Source of the DNA: UBA6136 sp044237765
Lineage (GTDB): Bacteria; Pseudomonadota; Gammaproteobacteria; Methylococcales; Methylococcaceae
Assembly: GCA_044237765.1 (NCBI GenBank)
Contig: JBIIEQ010000007.1
Location: forward strand, 1-64,000
Length of the DNA: 64,000 nt
Reading direction: 5' to 3'
A program made the position numbers and the translations under genes. Below are positions 50,827 to 57,833 of this stretch, piece after piece. Within the stretch, counting starts at the first letter, position 1; each line of letters opens with the position of its first letter. The notes under the pieces were generated by a model. It ran no database searches, had not been told where the DNA came from, and saw nothing but the letters and a program-made list of their open reading frames with translations.

Positions 50827-52428
50827 ATGCGTCATGCCAGCCTTTCCGACCTGACGTTCGGCAGCCGCTTCGTCGAGGCGCTGCCGGCCGATCCCGACAC
50901 CCGCAACATTCCCCGGCAAGTCCACGGGGCCTGCTGGTCGAACGTGGCGCCCACGACAGTCCCCGCGCCGCGCCTGCTGGCGCATTCCGCCGAAGTGGCC
51001 GCCGATCTGGGCCTTGGCCCGGAGGCTTATGCCGACCCGGTGTTTGCCGCAGTGCTGGCCGGCAACCGGCTGCTGCCGGGCATGGTCCCGCATTCCACGT
51101 GTTATGGCGGACATCAGTTCGGGAACTGGGCCGGCCAGCTCGGCGACGGCCGCGCCATCAATCTCGGCGAGGTGCGCGGCCTTGATGGTGTCCATCGCAC
51201 CCTGCAACTCAAGGGCGCCGGACCGACACCCTATTCGCGCACGGCCGATGGGCTCGCGGTGCTGCGTTCCTCCATTCGCGAATTCCTCTGCAGCGAGGCC
51301 ATGCACCACCTGGGAGTGCCGACCACCCGCGCACTAAGTCTGGTCGCCACCGGCCGGGAAGTCGTCCGCGATATGTTCTACGACGGCCATCCGCGCCTGG
51401 AACCCGGCGCGGTTGTCTGCCGGGTCGCGCCCTCCTTCACCCGTTTTGGCCACTTCGAGATCCTTGCCTCCCGCGGCGAGCACGAGTTGCTTCGGCAACT
51501 GGCCGATTTCACGATCCGCGCGGATTTCCCCTATCTGGCGGTGACGCCAGGCGCCAACGGCTACGCAGAATGGTTCGAGGACATTTGTCTCCGCACCGCC
51601 AACCTGATCGTCGAGTGGCAGCGGGTCGGCTTCGTGCATGGCGTGATGAACACCGACAACATGTCCATCCTTGGACTGACCATCGATTACGGCCCCTACG
51701 GCTGGGTCGATGACTACGACCCGGACTGGACGCCCAACACCACCGATGCCGGCGGCCGGCGCTACCGCTTTGGCCATCAGCCGCGCATCGCCTACTGGAA
51801 TCTGGTTCAGCTTGCGAATGCCCTGCATCCGCTGATCGGCGCGGTCGAACCCCTGCAGACCGGGCTGGACGGCTACGTGGCACGGTACGAAGCAGCCTGG
51901 ACCGAGATGATGGCCCGCAAGCTGGGCATTAGGCGCCACGACCCAGCTCTGGACGATGAACTGATCAGCGAACTTCTAGCGCTGCTGCCGCTGGCCGAGA
52001 CCGACATGACGATTTTCTTTCGCGAACTCGCGGGAGTCGGCCCGAACCAGGCGGATGGTGTCGAGACCGATATCCTGGCGCCGTTAATGGCGGCCTGGTA
52101 CCAGCCGGACAAGATCCCGCCGGAACTTCGCCTGCGCTGGCTGAACTGGCTGCGGCGCTATGCCGGCCGGCTGCGGCTGGACGGCGAAGCCGACGGCGAT
52201 CGTGTTACGCGCATGCACGCAGCCAATCCGCGTTATGTGCTGCGCAACTACCTAGCCCAAGAGGCCATCGACCGAGCCGAACAGGGCGACGCTTCGGGCA
52301 TCACCGAGCTGCTGAACGTGCTGCGCCGGCCCTGCACCGACCAGCCCGGCCGCGAGGCGTTTGCCGAAAAACGGCCTGACTGGGCACGCAACAAGCCGGG
52401 GTGCTCGATGCTGTCCTGCAGTTCCTAG
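50827..52428 (+). CDS. selO: Protein adenylyltransferase SelO (YdiU family)
   Basis: A 533-residue pseudokinase-fold AMPylator. Family motifs are in order: GGHQFGNWAGQLGDGRAINLGE, LKGAGPTPYSRTADG, LRSSIREFLCSEAM, and the metal/catalytic region GVMNTDNMSILG with IDYGPYGW. It ends in CSS, the position where some SelO proteins carry selenocysteine, so this is the cysteine form with an intact C-terminus. A short insertion (NKPGCSML) precedes it. In E. coli SelO AMPylates metabolic enzymes under oxidative stress. G+C content is as high as in murF. Confidence 0.92.
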   Translation: MRHASLSDLTFGSRFVEALPADPDTRNIPRQVHGACWSNVAPTTVPAPRLLAHSAEVAADLGLGPEAYADPVFAAVLAGNRLLPGMVPHSTCYGGHQFGNWAGQLGDGRAINLGEVRGLDGVHRTLQLKGAGPTPYSRTADGLAVLRSSIREFLCSEAMHHLGVPTTRALSLVATGREVVRDMFYDGHPRLEPGAVVCRVAPSFTRFGHFEILASRGEHELLRQLADFTIRADFPYLAVTPGANGYAEWFEDICLRTANLIVEWQRVGFVHGVMNTDNMSILGLTIDYGPYGWVDDYDPDWTPNTTDAGGRRYRFGHQPRIAYWNLVQLANALHPLIGAVEPLQTGLDGYVARYEAAWTEMMARKLGIRRHDPALDDELISELLALLPLAETDMTIFFRELAGVGPNQADGVETDILAPLMAAWYQPDKIPPELRLRWLNWLRRYAGRLRLDGEADGDRVTRMHAANPRYVLRNYLAQEAIDRAEQGDASGITELLNVLRRPCTDQPGREAFAEKRPDWARNKPGCSMLSCSS

Positions 52429-52559
52429 AGACCTCCTTTTCGCCCCAGGACGGTGCGTCCCGGCTCAAGCTGGAAGCACACGCGCACAAGTTCCGCCCTC
52501 CAGTCATGAATCACGTCGCTAGCCATCGTGCTGGCACGGTATCTACTGCCAAGTAAACA

Positions 52560-52627
52560 GACTGAGTCTCTCCTTCTCAGTCGATACACCTGCGTGGATG
52601 CTCCGTTGGAGCATCCTCCCTTTTTTC
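52560..52627 (+). terminator. Tandem hairpins ending in a rho-independent terminator
   Basis: Two hairpins in series: GACTGAG/CTCAGTC (52560-52582) and GGATGCTCC/GGAGCATCC with a three-base loop (52596-52616), the latter followed by TCCC and six T. The second is a convincing terminator for selO read-through or for a short transcript starting after selO. It lies 30 bases before the next small gene, so it could also be part of that gene's leader. Confidence 0.75.
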
Positions 52628-52656
52628 GCTTACGAACATTACCGGAGGGACAGGCC

Positions 52657-52875
52657 ATGGCTGCTACCGCAATTAGCTCAAACCCGAGGACTGTCGAACG
52701 TGAAGGCTTGATGTTCTACCGGGAAAACCACGCCCCATCCGCTCGCCAGGACGACAGTGACCTGGGGGCTATCGCCCGGTTTTACCGCCACATTTACCCG
52801 GCGCTCGCTGTTGACCCGAAGGCACCTGAAGCCTGGCTGGAGTCACTCATCCAGCGGAACAGCTGGTTACGTTGA
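52657..52875 (+). CDS. Small protein of unknown function, 72 residues
   Basis: Begins MAATAISSNPRTVEREGL with a strong ribosome site (GGAGG) eight bases before the ATG, which decides this start over a longer frame running through the terminator. The sequence is soluble with an aromatic/basic segment (AIARFYRHIYPAL) and ends in SLIQRNSWLR. No family recognised. The clear ribosome site and position directly after a terminator support a real gene. Base composition is close to that of the chromosome and unlike the G+C-rich selO before it. Confidence 0.6.
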   Translation: MAATAISSNPRTVEREGLMFYRENHAPSARQDDSDLGAIARFYRHIYPALAVDPKAPEAWLESLIQRNSWLR

Positions 52876-53020
52876 ATAACGGCCCACCATTCACATGGCG
52901 CCCCCGGCCCCGGGGGCAAACCTCACATTTGTTTCCATAAAGAAAACAGTCAATCGAATTTAAAGCCATTTACCTTCTGTTATAGTCACAATCGACTTCA
53001 ACAACCCAAGTAGGTAAACC

Positions 53021-53116
53021 ATGGAAATTTTCATTCTTGCATTTGTCATTGTGGTCGCGATGGCTACCGTCGACCTTCCTAACCCATCCAAGTCCGTCGA
53101 AGCGAACCATGACTGA
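53021..53116 (+). CDS. Predicted 31-residue membrane protein
   Basis: MEIFILAFVIVVAMATV followed by DLPNPSKSVEANHD: a single hydrophobic helix with a short polar tail. A ribosome-site-like AAGTAGG lies seven bases before the ATG, and a strong terminator follows 34 bases after the stop, giving a compact stand-alone unit. Too short for homology by eye. A second short protein at 56160-56303 has a similar start and plan. Confidence 0.5.
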   Translation: MEIFILAFVIVVAMATVDLPNPSKSVEANHD

Positions 53117-53150
53117 GTTGCCAGAACATAACACTTCCTCTCCTCCTCCC

Positions 53151-53177
53151 AGCCCCGGTTTCCGGGGCTTTTTTTTG
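53151..53177 (+). terminator. Rho-independent terminator
   Basis: Perfect stem AGCCCCGG/CCGGGGCT with a TTT loop and seven T. It closes the transcription unit of the 31-residue membrane protein. Confidence 0.9.
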
Positions 53178-53279
53178 GTTCATCGTTAGCCGCTGATAGC
53201 AGATTGATACCGACGACTTCAGCGCCAATGCACCGAAGGTCAACGTGAAGCCGAACCGAAAGACGAATCGTCACCTCGG

Positions 53280-54443
53280 GTGGAAAACCGGTCATTGGCA
53301 AACCTGCCCCAAATACGCGAACATTCCCGTCATTCCAAACCCGCAAAATCGGTTCGCACATTGCCTATGCCATGGCCAACCCGAGTCAAGTCAGCTCAAA
53401 GAGGCCAAGGGTCATCAGCTACCGAGGAACATTCCCTGATCTCACCGGCGCATAACCGCACCAACCTCCCATTGATTGATGATCTCGCTCACCAATGCGC
53501 ACGCTGGCACGAGGGCAAAATCAGCGGAGCAGCCTATGCGGCGAGCTACTTTCTACTGTGGCAAATGGACCGGCATGGAGCCCGCTTCGCCTCCCGCCGC
53601 CATCGGTGCAGCCATAGACCCGATGAGCGACTTTGGCGCGAACATCTTCTCTCAGCCCATGGGAAAGCACTGGACGAATCATTGATCGACTGGCTTAGCG
53701 ATGCCCGCTTCTTCAAAATCATCCCTTCCGTGCCCATCGCGCTGCGCAGCTGGGTCCTCGGGGACTGGCCGCTGACACTGCTCACCCGCATTCCATCCCC
53801 TCTCGAAGTTCTTGGCATGCAGATTCAAGGCACCCGGCCGGTCACGGTCATCAGCAAATTCCCCCGGGCGGTTCAGCCGGTCCTCGGCAAGGCCAATGGC
53901 TTCGAATTCCTCATCCACGACCTGGAGCATGCCTGGAAATTCTTTCATGACCCCACGGAGCATCAAGCTCAACGTCACTTCTTTCGACTCCTGCAACGGG
54001 CTCATGAGGCCGGTCATTTCACGGCCTATCTGCACGACGCGATTTTTGCCGAGAAGTTTGATTACCTCATCAGCGACATGAACACCCACCCGGTTCACGG
54101 ATTACGATATTTCCATGCCGTGCTGGTGGAATGCCTGCTGCGCCGGGAAGGCAAAAGCTTGAGGGAACCCCTGTCGCCGGGGGCCAAACAGGAGATCATT
54201 CAACTGATCCGTCAACTGGCGAGGGCATGGGCACTTGAAGAGCGCGAAACGCATGCGCTGCTGGCACTGACGGGCGATGACTTTACCGAAGCGACCGCCA
54301 TGACCCTGGAGCAGTACTTTTTCAAGCAGGCAAATCGGACCGGCCATCTTGCGAACACAAGTACCAGCGTGACACCGAATTTATCCATGCACCCCATTCG
54401 ACAAGAGACGGGCTGCCCGATGCTCACCCCGGGTGAAGCATGA
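53280..54443 (+). CDS. Conserved-looking protein of unknown function upstream of WYL regulator
   Basis: The open frame is 387 residues. The compact folded part appears to begin near residue 60 (LPLIDDLAHQCARWHEG), and the first 60 residues are low in complexity and basic, so the true start may be later (for example ATG 53367 or TTG 53469). Soluble, mostly helical, rich in His and Trp. The block FEFLIHDLEHAWKFFHDP, with HAGHFTAYLHDAIF-like histidines after it, suggests a metal-binding helical enzyme, but no family is recognised. The stop overlaps the WYL regulator start by four bases, so the two proteins are made together. Confidence 0.65.
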   Translation: MENRSLANLPQIREHSRHSKPAKSVRTLPMPWPTRVKSAQRGQGSSATEEHSLISPAHNRTNLPLIDDLAHQCARWHEGKISGAAYAASYFLLWQMDRHGARFASRRHRCSHRPDERLWREHLLSAHGKALDESLIDWLSDARFFKIIPSVPIALRSWVLGDWPLTLLTRIPSPLEVLGMQIQGTRPVTVISKFPRAVQPVLGKANGFEFLIHDLEHAWKFFHDPTEHQAQRHFFRLLQRAHEAGHFTAYLHDAIFAEKFDYLISDMNTHPVHGLRYFHAVLVECLLRREGKSLREPLSPGAKQEIIQLIRQLARAWALEERETHALLALTGDDFTEATAMTLEQYFFKQANRTGHLANTSTSVTPNLSMHPIRQETGCPMLTPGEA

Positions 54444-55465
54444 GCCGAATGGAGCGTATCTATCAGATCGATCAGCTACTGGCCAGCCGGAAGGCTGTGT
54501 CGGGACGTGAACTGAGAGAGACACTGGGCATTGCCGAACCGACCTTGAAGCGGGATATCGTCTACATGCGCGACCGGCTGCATGCACCGATCATCTATGA
54601 CCGTGCGCTCAAGGGCTACCGCTTTGAATCAAATCAGCCATCCATGGGGCCCGCCTACGAGCTCCCCGGACTGTGGTTTTCCGCAGAGGAAATTCATGCC
54701 CTGCTGACCATGCAGCACTTGCTGACCCACCTTGATGCGGGCGGCCTGCTCGGTCCGCACATACAGCCCTTGCTCGCACGATTGCAGGCCATGCTGCAGA
54801 GTGGTAACGAACCGGCCAACCACATCCAGCAACGGGTCAGAATCCTGGCCATGGGTGCCCGCGACTTTCACATCCAGCATTTCCAGCGCATCGGCTCGGC
54901 CTTGCTGCGGCGAAAACGCCTGCGAATCGAATACCAGGCCCGAGGCCATGGCGAAACCAGCCAGCGGGCTATTTCACCGCAGCGGCTCATCCATTACCGG
55001 GACAACTGGTATCTGGATGCCTGGTGTCATTTGAGGGAGGGACTCCGTTCCTTCGCCATGGATGCCATCCTTGAAGCCGAGGAACTGGACGTCGAGGCCA
55101 TCGAAATTCCATCCGACGCGCTCGATACCGCCTTGAGTCAGGGATATGGCATTTTCTCCGGCGAGAAGGTCGCATGGGCCACATTGCGGTTCAGTCCGGA
55201 ACGCGCCCGGTGGGTAGCCAAGGAACACTGGCATCCGCAACAAAAGGGAAAATGGCTGCCGGATGGCGGCTATGAGCTGAAAATCCCCTATAGCAAGGAA
55301 CCCGAGCTCATCATGGACATTCTCAAACATGGGCGGCATTGCACCGTCATCGGCCCGCAAGTCCTTGTCGACCGCGTGACGGAAGAGCTGCGCGCCAATC
55401 TAAAGGGTTATGCGGCCTTTAATGAAATTATCACGACAGCTCGGGAGATGAATCTCGAAAAATGA
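54440..55465 (+). CDS. WYL-domain transcriptional regulator
   Basis: A 341-residue regulator. N-terminal winged helix-turn-helix of the HTH_11/DeoR type (VSGRELRETLGIAEPTLKRDIVYMRD, about 20-46). The WYL domain is near 150-230 (IEYQARGHGETSQRAISPQRLIHYRDNWYLDAWC). The C-terminal WCX extension runs from 240 to 330. WYL domains sense ligands, sometimes nucleic acids or second messengers, and often control DNA-damage or defence genes. It is coupled at both ends by four-base overlaps to an unknown protein and a YigZ-family gene. It may control its own operon. Confidence 0.9.
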   Translation: MSRMERIYQIDQLLASRKAVSGRELRETLGIAEPTLKRDIVYMRDRLHAPIIYDRALKGYRFESNQPSMGPAYELPGLWFSAEEIHALLTMQHLLTHLDAGGLLGPHIQPLLARLQAMLQSGNEPANHIQQRVRILAMGARDFHIQHFQRIGSALLRRKRLRIEYQARGHGETSQRAISPQRLIHYRDNWYLDAWCHLREGLRSFAMDAILEAEELDVEAIEIPSDALDTALSQGYGIFSGEKVAWATLRFSPERARWVAKEHWHPQQKGKWLPDGGYELKIPYSKEPELIMDILKHGRHCTVIGPQVLVDRVTEELRANLKGYAAFNEIITTAREMNLEK

Positions 55466-56061
55466 ACCAACGCTTCATCACCCTTGATGACGAAGCCGAG
55501 CACCGCGAGAGCATCAAGGGTTCTACCTTTTTGGCGTATGCCCGACACATCAGGACGACCGAGGAGGCAAACCGGTTTCTGCAAACCTTGATTCAGCGAC
55601 ATCCGGAGGCTTCCCACCTGTGCTGGGCTTACCGCATGGGCCAACAGTACCGTTACAGCGATGGTGGAGAACCGACGGGCACGGCCGGACAACCCATATA
55701 CAAAGTAATCGAAGGACAAGGACTCGACTTCGTTGTGGTCGGTGTGATTCGTTATTTTGGCGGGACCCTGCTGGGCGCGGGCGGATTGATGCGCGCCTAC
55801 GGGGGTACGGCAAGCGAAGCACTGCGGAAGGCGAATCGGCGCGAGGAATTTCCGCGCCTCCGGATCGCGGTCGAAGTCTTCTTCGATCAACTCGGCACCT
55901 TGTATCGATGCCTGGACAGCCATGGCGCCGAACAGCGGGTCGAAGACTACACCGAGCAGGGTGTTCGGGTCATCTGCCAAATGCCCAGTGAGAAATTCGA
56001 TGCCTTCGAGATCCAGCTTCGCAATGCGACCCGCGACCAATTTGATCTGAAGCGTTTCTGA
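55462..56061 (+). CDS. IMPACT/YigZ family protein
   Basis: A 199-residue protein with the UPF0029/IMPACT domain: KGSTFLAYARHI, then the hallmark GEPTGTAGQPIY and VVVGVIRYFGGTLLGAGGLMRAYGG. A C-terminal DUF1949-like domain follows. Bacterial YigZ is linked to translation and ribosome function by structure, but its reaction is unknown. It overlaps the regulator gene by four bases. Confidence 0.92.
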   Translation: MNQRFITLDDEAEHRESIKGSTFLAYARHIRTTEEANRFLQTLIQRHPEASHLCWAYRMGQQYRYSDGGEPTGTAGQPIYKVIEGQGLDFVVVGVIRYFGGTLLGAGGLMRAYGGTASEALRKANRREEFPRLRIAVEVFFDQLGTLYRCLDSHGAEQRVEDYTEQGVRVICQMPSEKFDAFEIQLRNATRDQFDLKRF

Positions 56062-56087
56062 CGAACACGCCTCGAATGATCCCCGGT

Positions 56088-56116
56088 AAAAAAACCCGGC
56101 TCAAGGCCGGGTTTCT
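56088..56116. terminator. Terminator between convergent YigZ-family and small membrane protein genes
   Basis: Stem AAACCCGGC/GCCGGGTTT with a TCAAG loop. A run of A on its left gives a proper T-run on the minus strand. On the plus strand the T-run is only three bases, so it works best for the small gene on the minus strand. Confidence 0.75.
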
Positions 56117-56159
56117 GGTCTGGCGGTAAATCCACCGGATGGGGAGGGAACACCCTCGG

Positions 56160-56303
56160 CTAAGGCCTTTCGGCCATCCAGCGCTCCAAACGCCTTTCAG
56201 CATCACGATCAATCACTCTGACCGCCTGACGTGGTTCAGCCACATCAATGCTCAAAATCAGCGAGATCGCTACCAAGGTCAGGCTCAGAATCATCAGTTC
56301 CAT
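56160..56303 (-). CDS. Predicted 47-residue membrane protein
   Basis: MELMILSLTLVAISLILSI is a single hydrophobic helix, followed by a charged, amphipathic tail (DVAEPRQAVRVIDRDAERR) ending in MAERP. GAGGAAA lies four bases before the ATG, a good ribosome site, and the terminator toward which it runs lies 44 bases past the stop. The N-terminal plan (MEx-x-IL, hydrophobic helix, D-x-x-x-P) parallels the 31-residue protein at 53021. No known family. The longer frame upstream lacks a ribosome site. Confidence 0.5.
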   Translation of the reverse strand: MELMILSLTLVAISLILSIDVAEPRQAVRVIDRDAERRLERWMAERP

Positions 56304-56445
56304 GGATTTCCTCACAAGGTAAGCGGCAAATGCCGACGATTCGGACGCCGGGCCATTGCAAAAAGTTCCAGCACATCTCGGCAGCCCTCTCTTCTCGCTT
56401 GTGCCCAACGTCAAGATTTCGTTGTAACCCGGAGCAATAGGGCGA

Positions 56446-56688
56446 TTACTTGCTCTCCACAGGGGGGTCATCGCCAGACTCAACCGTCGACTTGCCAATG
56501 GCCGAGTAGGCCGGACACCAACGTAACATGGAAGTCACAATCAACAGAAGCCCCAACAGAATAAAAAGGATACTGTCCAGCATCCATGCGAGCACAAGCA
56601 CCGCAACACCCGCACCCAACCGTATCTGCTGATCCTTTTTACCCACATTCAACTCACGTTTCAGCATGCGATTGACATCAAAATTCAT
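56446..56688 (-). CDS. DUF2892-family small membrane protein
   Basis: An 80-residue protein: basic N-terminus (MNFDVNRMLKRELNVGKKDQQIRLGAG), two hydrophobic helices (VAVLVLAWMLDSILFILLG, LLLIVTSMLRWCPAYSAIG) and a short acidic tail. The RWCPAY segment after the second helix is the DUF2892/YgaP-type transmembrane domain hallmark. AGGAGAG precedes the ATG at 56688, deciding the start. In other bacteria this domain often accompanies rhodaneses. None is adjacent here. Confidence 0.8.
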   Translation of the reverse strand: MNFDVNRMLKRELNVGKKDQQIRLGAGVAVLVLAWMLDSILFILLGLLLIVTSMLRWCPAYSAIGKSTVESGDDPPVESK

Positions 56689-56903
56689 GGCAACTCTCCT
56701 CAATAGTGGTTATTTCTTTATTTGTATGACCTGGCGATGCCGTCCTTGACAAGGCCGACGCGACACTATCACGACTAGACGTCCAGGAATCATTGACTCG
56801 CGGCAGTTCCGGACCAAGGTCAAACTGTCTCACAAGATAGACACAGGAAGCTCATCAGCCGCTAGACTGCCCACTTCTTATCTTCAACGCGAGACTCGAC
56901 ACC

Positions 56904-57833
56904 ATGGCGCGCGCCCTCACTCAATCAGATCTCATCAGCCCATGGCGTCGCTACTTTGCCCGGATGATCGATCTCCTCCTGATGGCCTTGCTGAGTTATT
57001 TCGGCGTCGAAGCCATGAAATCCAGCGGTCTGCTGTATCCGATTGGGGCCTTCGCTTCCTTCAACCCACTGCTGTTTGACGCGGCCGTTTGCTTCGTCTG
57101 GATAGGGGTCGAATACCTGCTGCTGAGAGGACTCGGCAATACCCCGGGAAAGGCGTTATTGGATCTTCGAATCAAATCCATCCATAGCCAGGGCAACCTC
57201 CTGTCCAGAGGATTTTCGGTGTGGTTTTGGGGAATGGGAGCGGGGCTGCCAGTACTGACTCAACTTTGCAATATCGCCGCACACTTTCGACTGCGCAATC
57301 GGGGAATCACCCGCTGGGATGCGAACCACGGTTTTGAGGTGATTGGAAATCCCTTGACCTGGTGGCGCAAGGGGTTGGCCGCACTACTGGTTCTGGCGGG
57401 GATCGGCTTCGTCACGATCCAGCAGATGCGTTGGAACGAAATCCAGCCCATGCACGAGGCGCTGGTCAACAGCCTCAATGCGGGCCGGTATGCCGCTTTC
57501 CTGGTCGAGGATTATTACCAGCAGCACGGCAAGATGCCGACCGATCTCGACGGATTGATCCCGCCCAAACACACCAGCCAAGGCACCCAGCTCTCGATTG
57601 ACCGGAACAACGGTACCCTCCATATCCGCCCCACCCTGCCCGGGATGCAAACCCGTCGACTGTTCCTGATCCCGCACCCCACCAGCGACAAGAAACTTGT
57701 CTGGGAATGCCGCAGCGACGAGTTTCCCATCGAGTACCTGCCCGCCGGCTGCGAATTCAAAGCCTATATGCCGGCCCGCGCCGTAGCGCCCGAGGCCGCG
57801 CCCACGCCGGCCAAACCCCAGACTCGCCGCTAG
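56904..57833 (+). CDS. RDD-family membrane protein with C-terminal pilin-like domain
   Basis: A 309-residue protein. Residues 10-150 are an RDD domain, with membrane helices and the motifs WRRYFARMIDLLLM and NTPGKALLDLRI. A further transmembrane helix (about 155-173: KGLAALLVLAGIGFVTIQQ) precedes a soluble part, expected in the periplasm, that resembles the globular domain of type IV pilins. It has AAFLVEDYYQQHGKMPTDLDGL and a C-terminal cysteine pair (WECRSDEF..LPAGC) placed like the pilin disulfide loop. Function unknown; the combination is unusual. It ends with a proline/alanine-rich tail and converges on the Sco-MauG gene with no spacer. Confidence 0.8.
   Translation: MARALTQSDLISPWRRYFARMIDLLLMALLSYFGVEAMKSSGLLYPIGAFASFNPLLFDAAVCFVWIGVEYLLLRGLGNTPGKALLDLRIKSIHSQGNLLSRGFSVWFWGMGAGLPVLTQLCNIAAHFRLRNRGITRWDANHGFEVIGNPLTWWRKGLAALLVLAGIGFVTIQQMRWNEIQPMHEALVNSLNAGRYAAFLVEDYYQQHGKMPTDLDGLIPPKHTSQGTQLSIDRNNGTLHIRPTLPGMQTRRLFLIPHPTSDKKLVWECRSDEFPIEYLPAGCEFKAYMPARAVAPEAAPTPAKPQTRR

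Noticed and set aside
49428..50828. A 466-codon open frame antisense to murF
   Set aside because: Long antisense frames are expected in DNA this rich in G+C. The translation is Gly/Arg-rich with no fold, and murF is complete.
52330..52428. Suspected frameshift at the selO 3' end
   Set aside because: The frame ends in the family-typical CSS tail, so the C-terminus is intact apart from a small insertion.
52532..52549. TGGCACG resembling a sigma54 -24 element before the small ORF
   Set aside because: The required GC at -12 is not at the correct ten-base spacing from GG, so it is not a sigma54 promoter.
52960..53361. A 133-codon minus-strand frame across the terminator at 53151
   Set aside because: It runs through a strong terminator, has no ribosome site, and its translation looks random.
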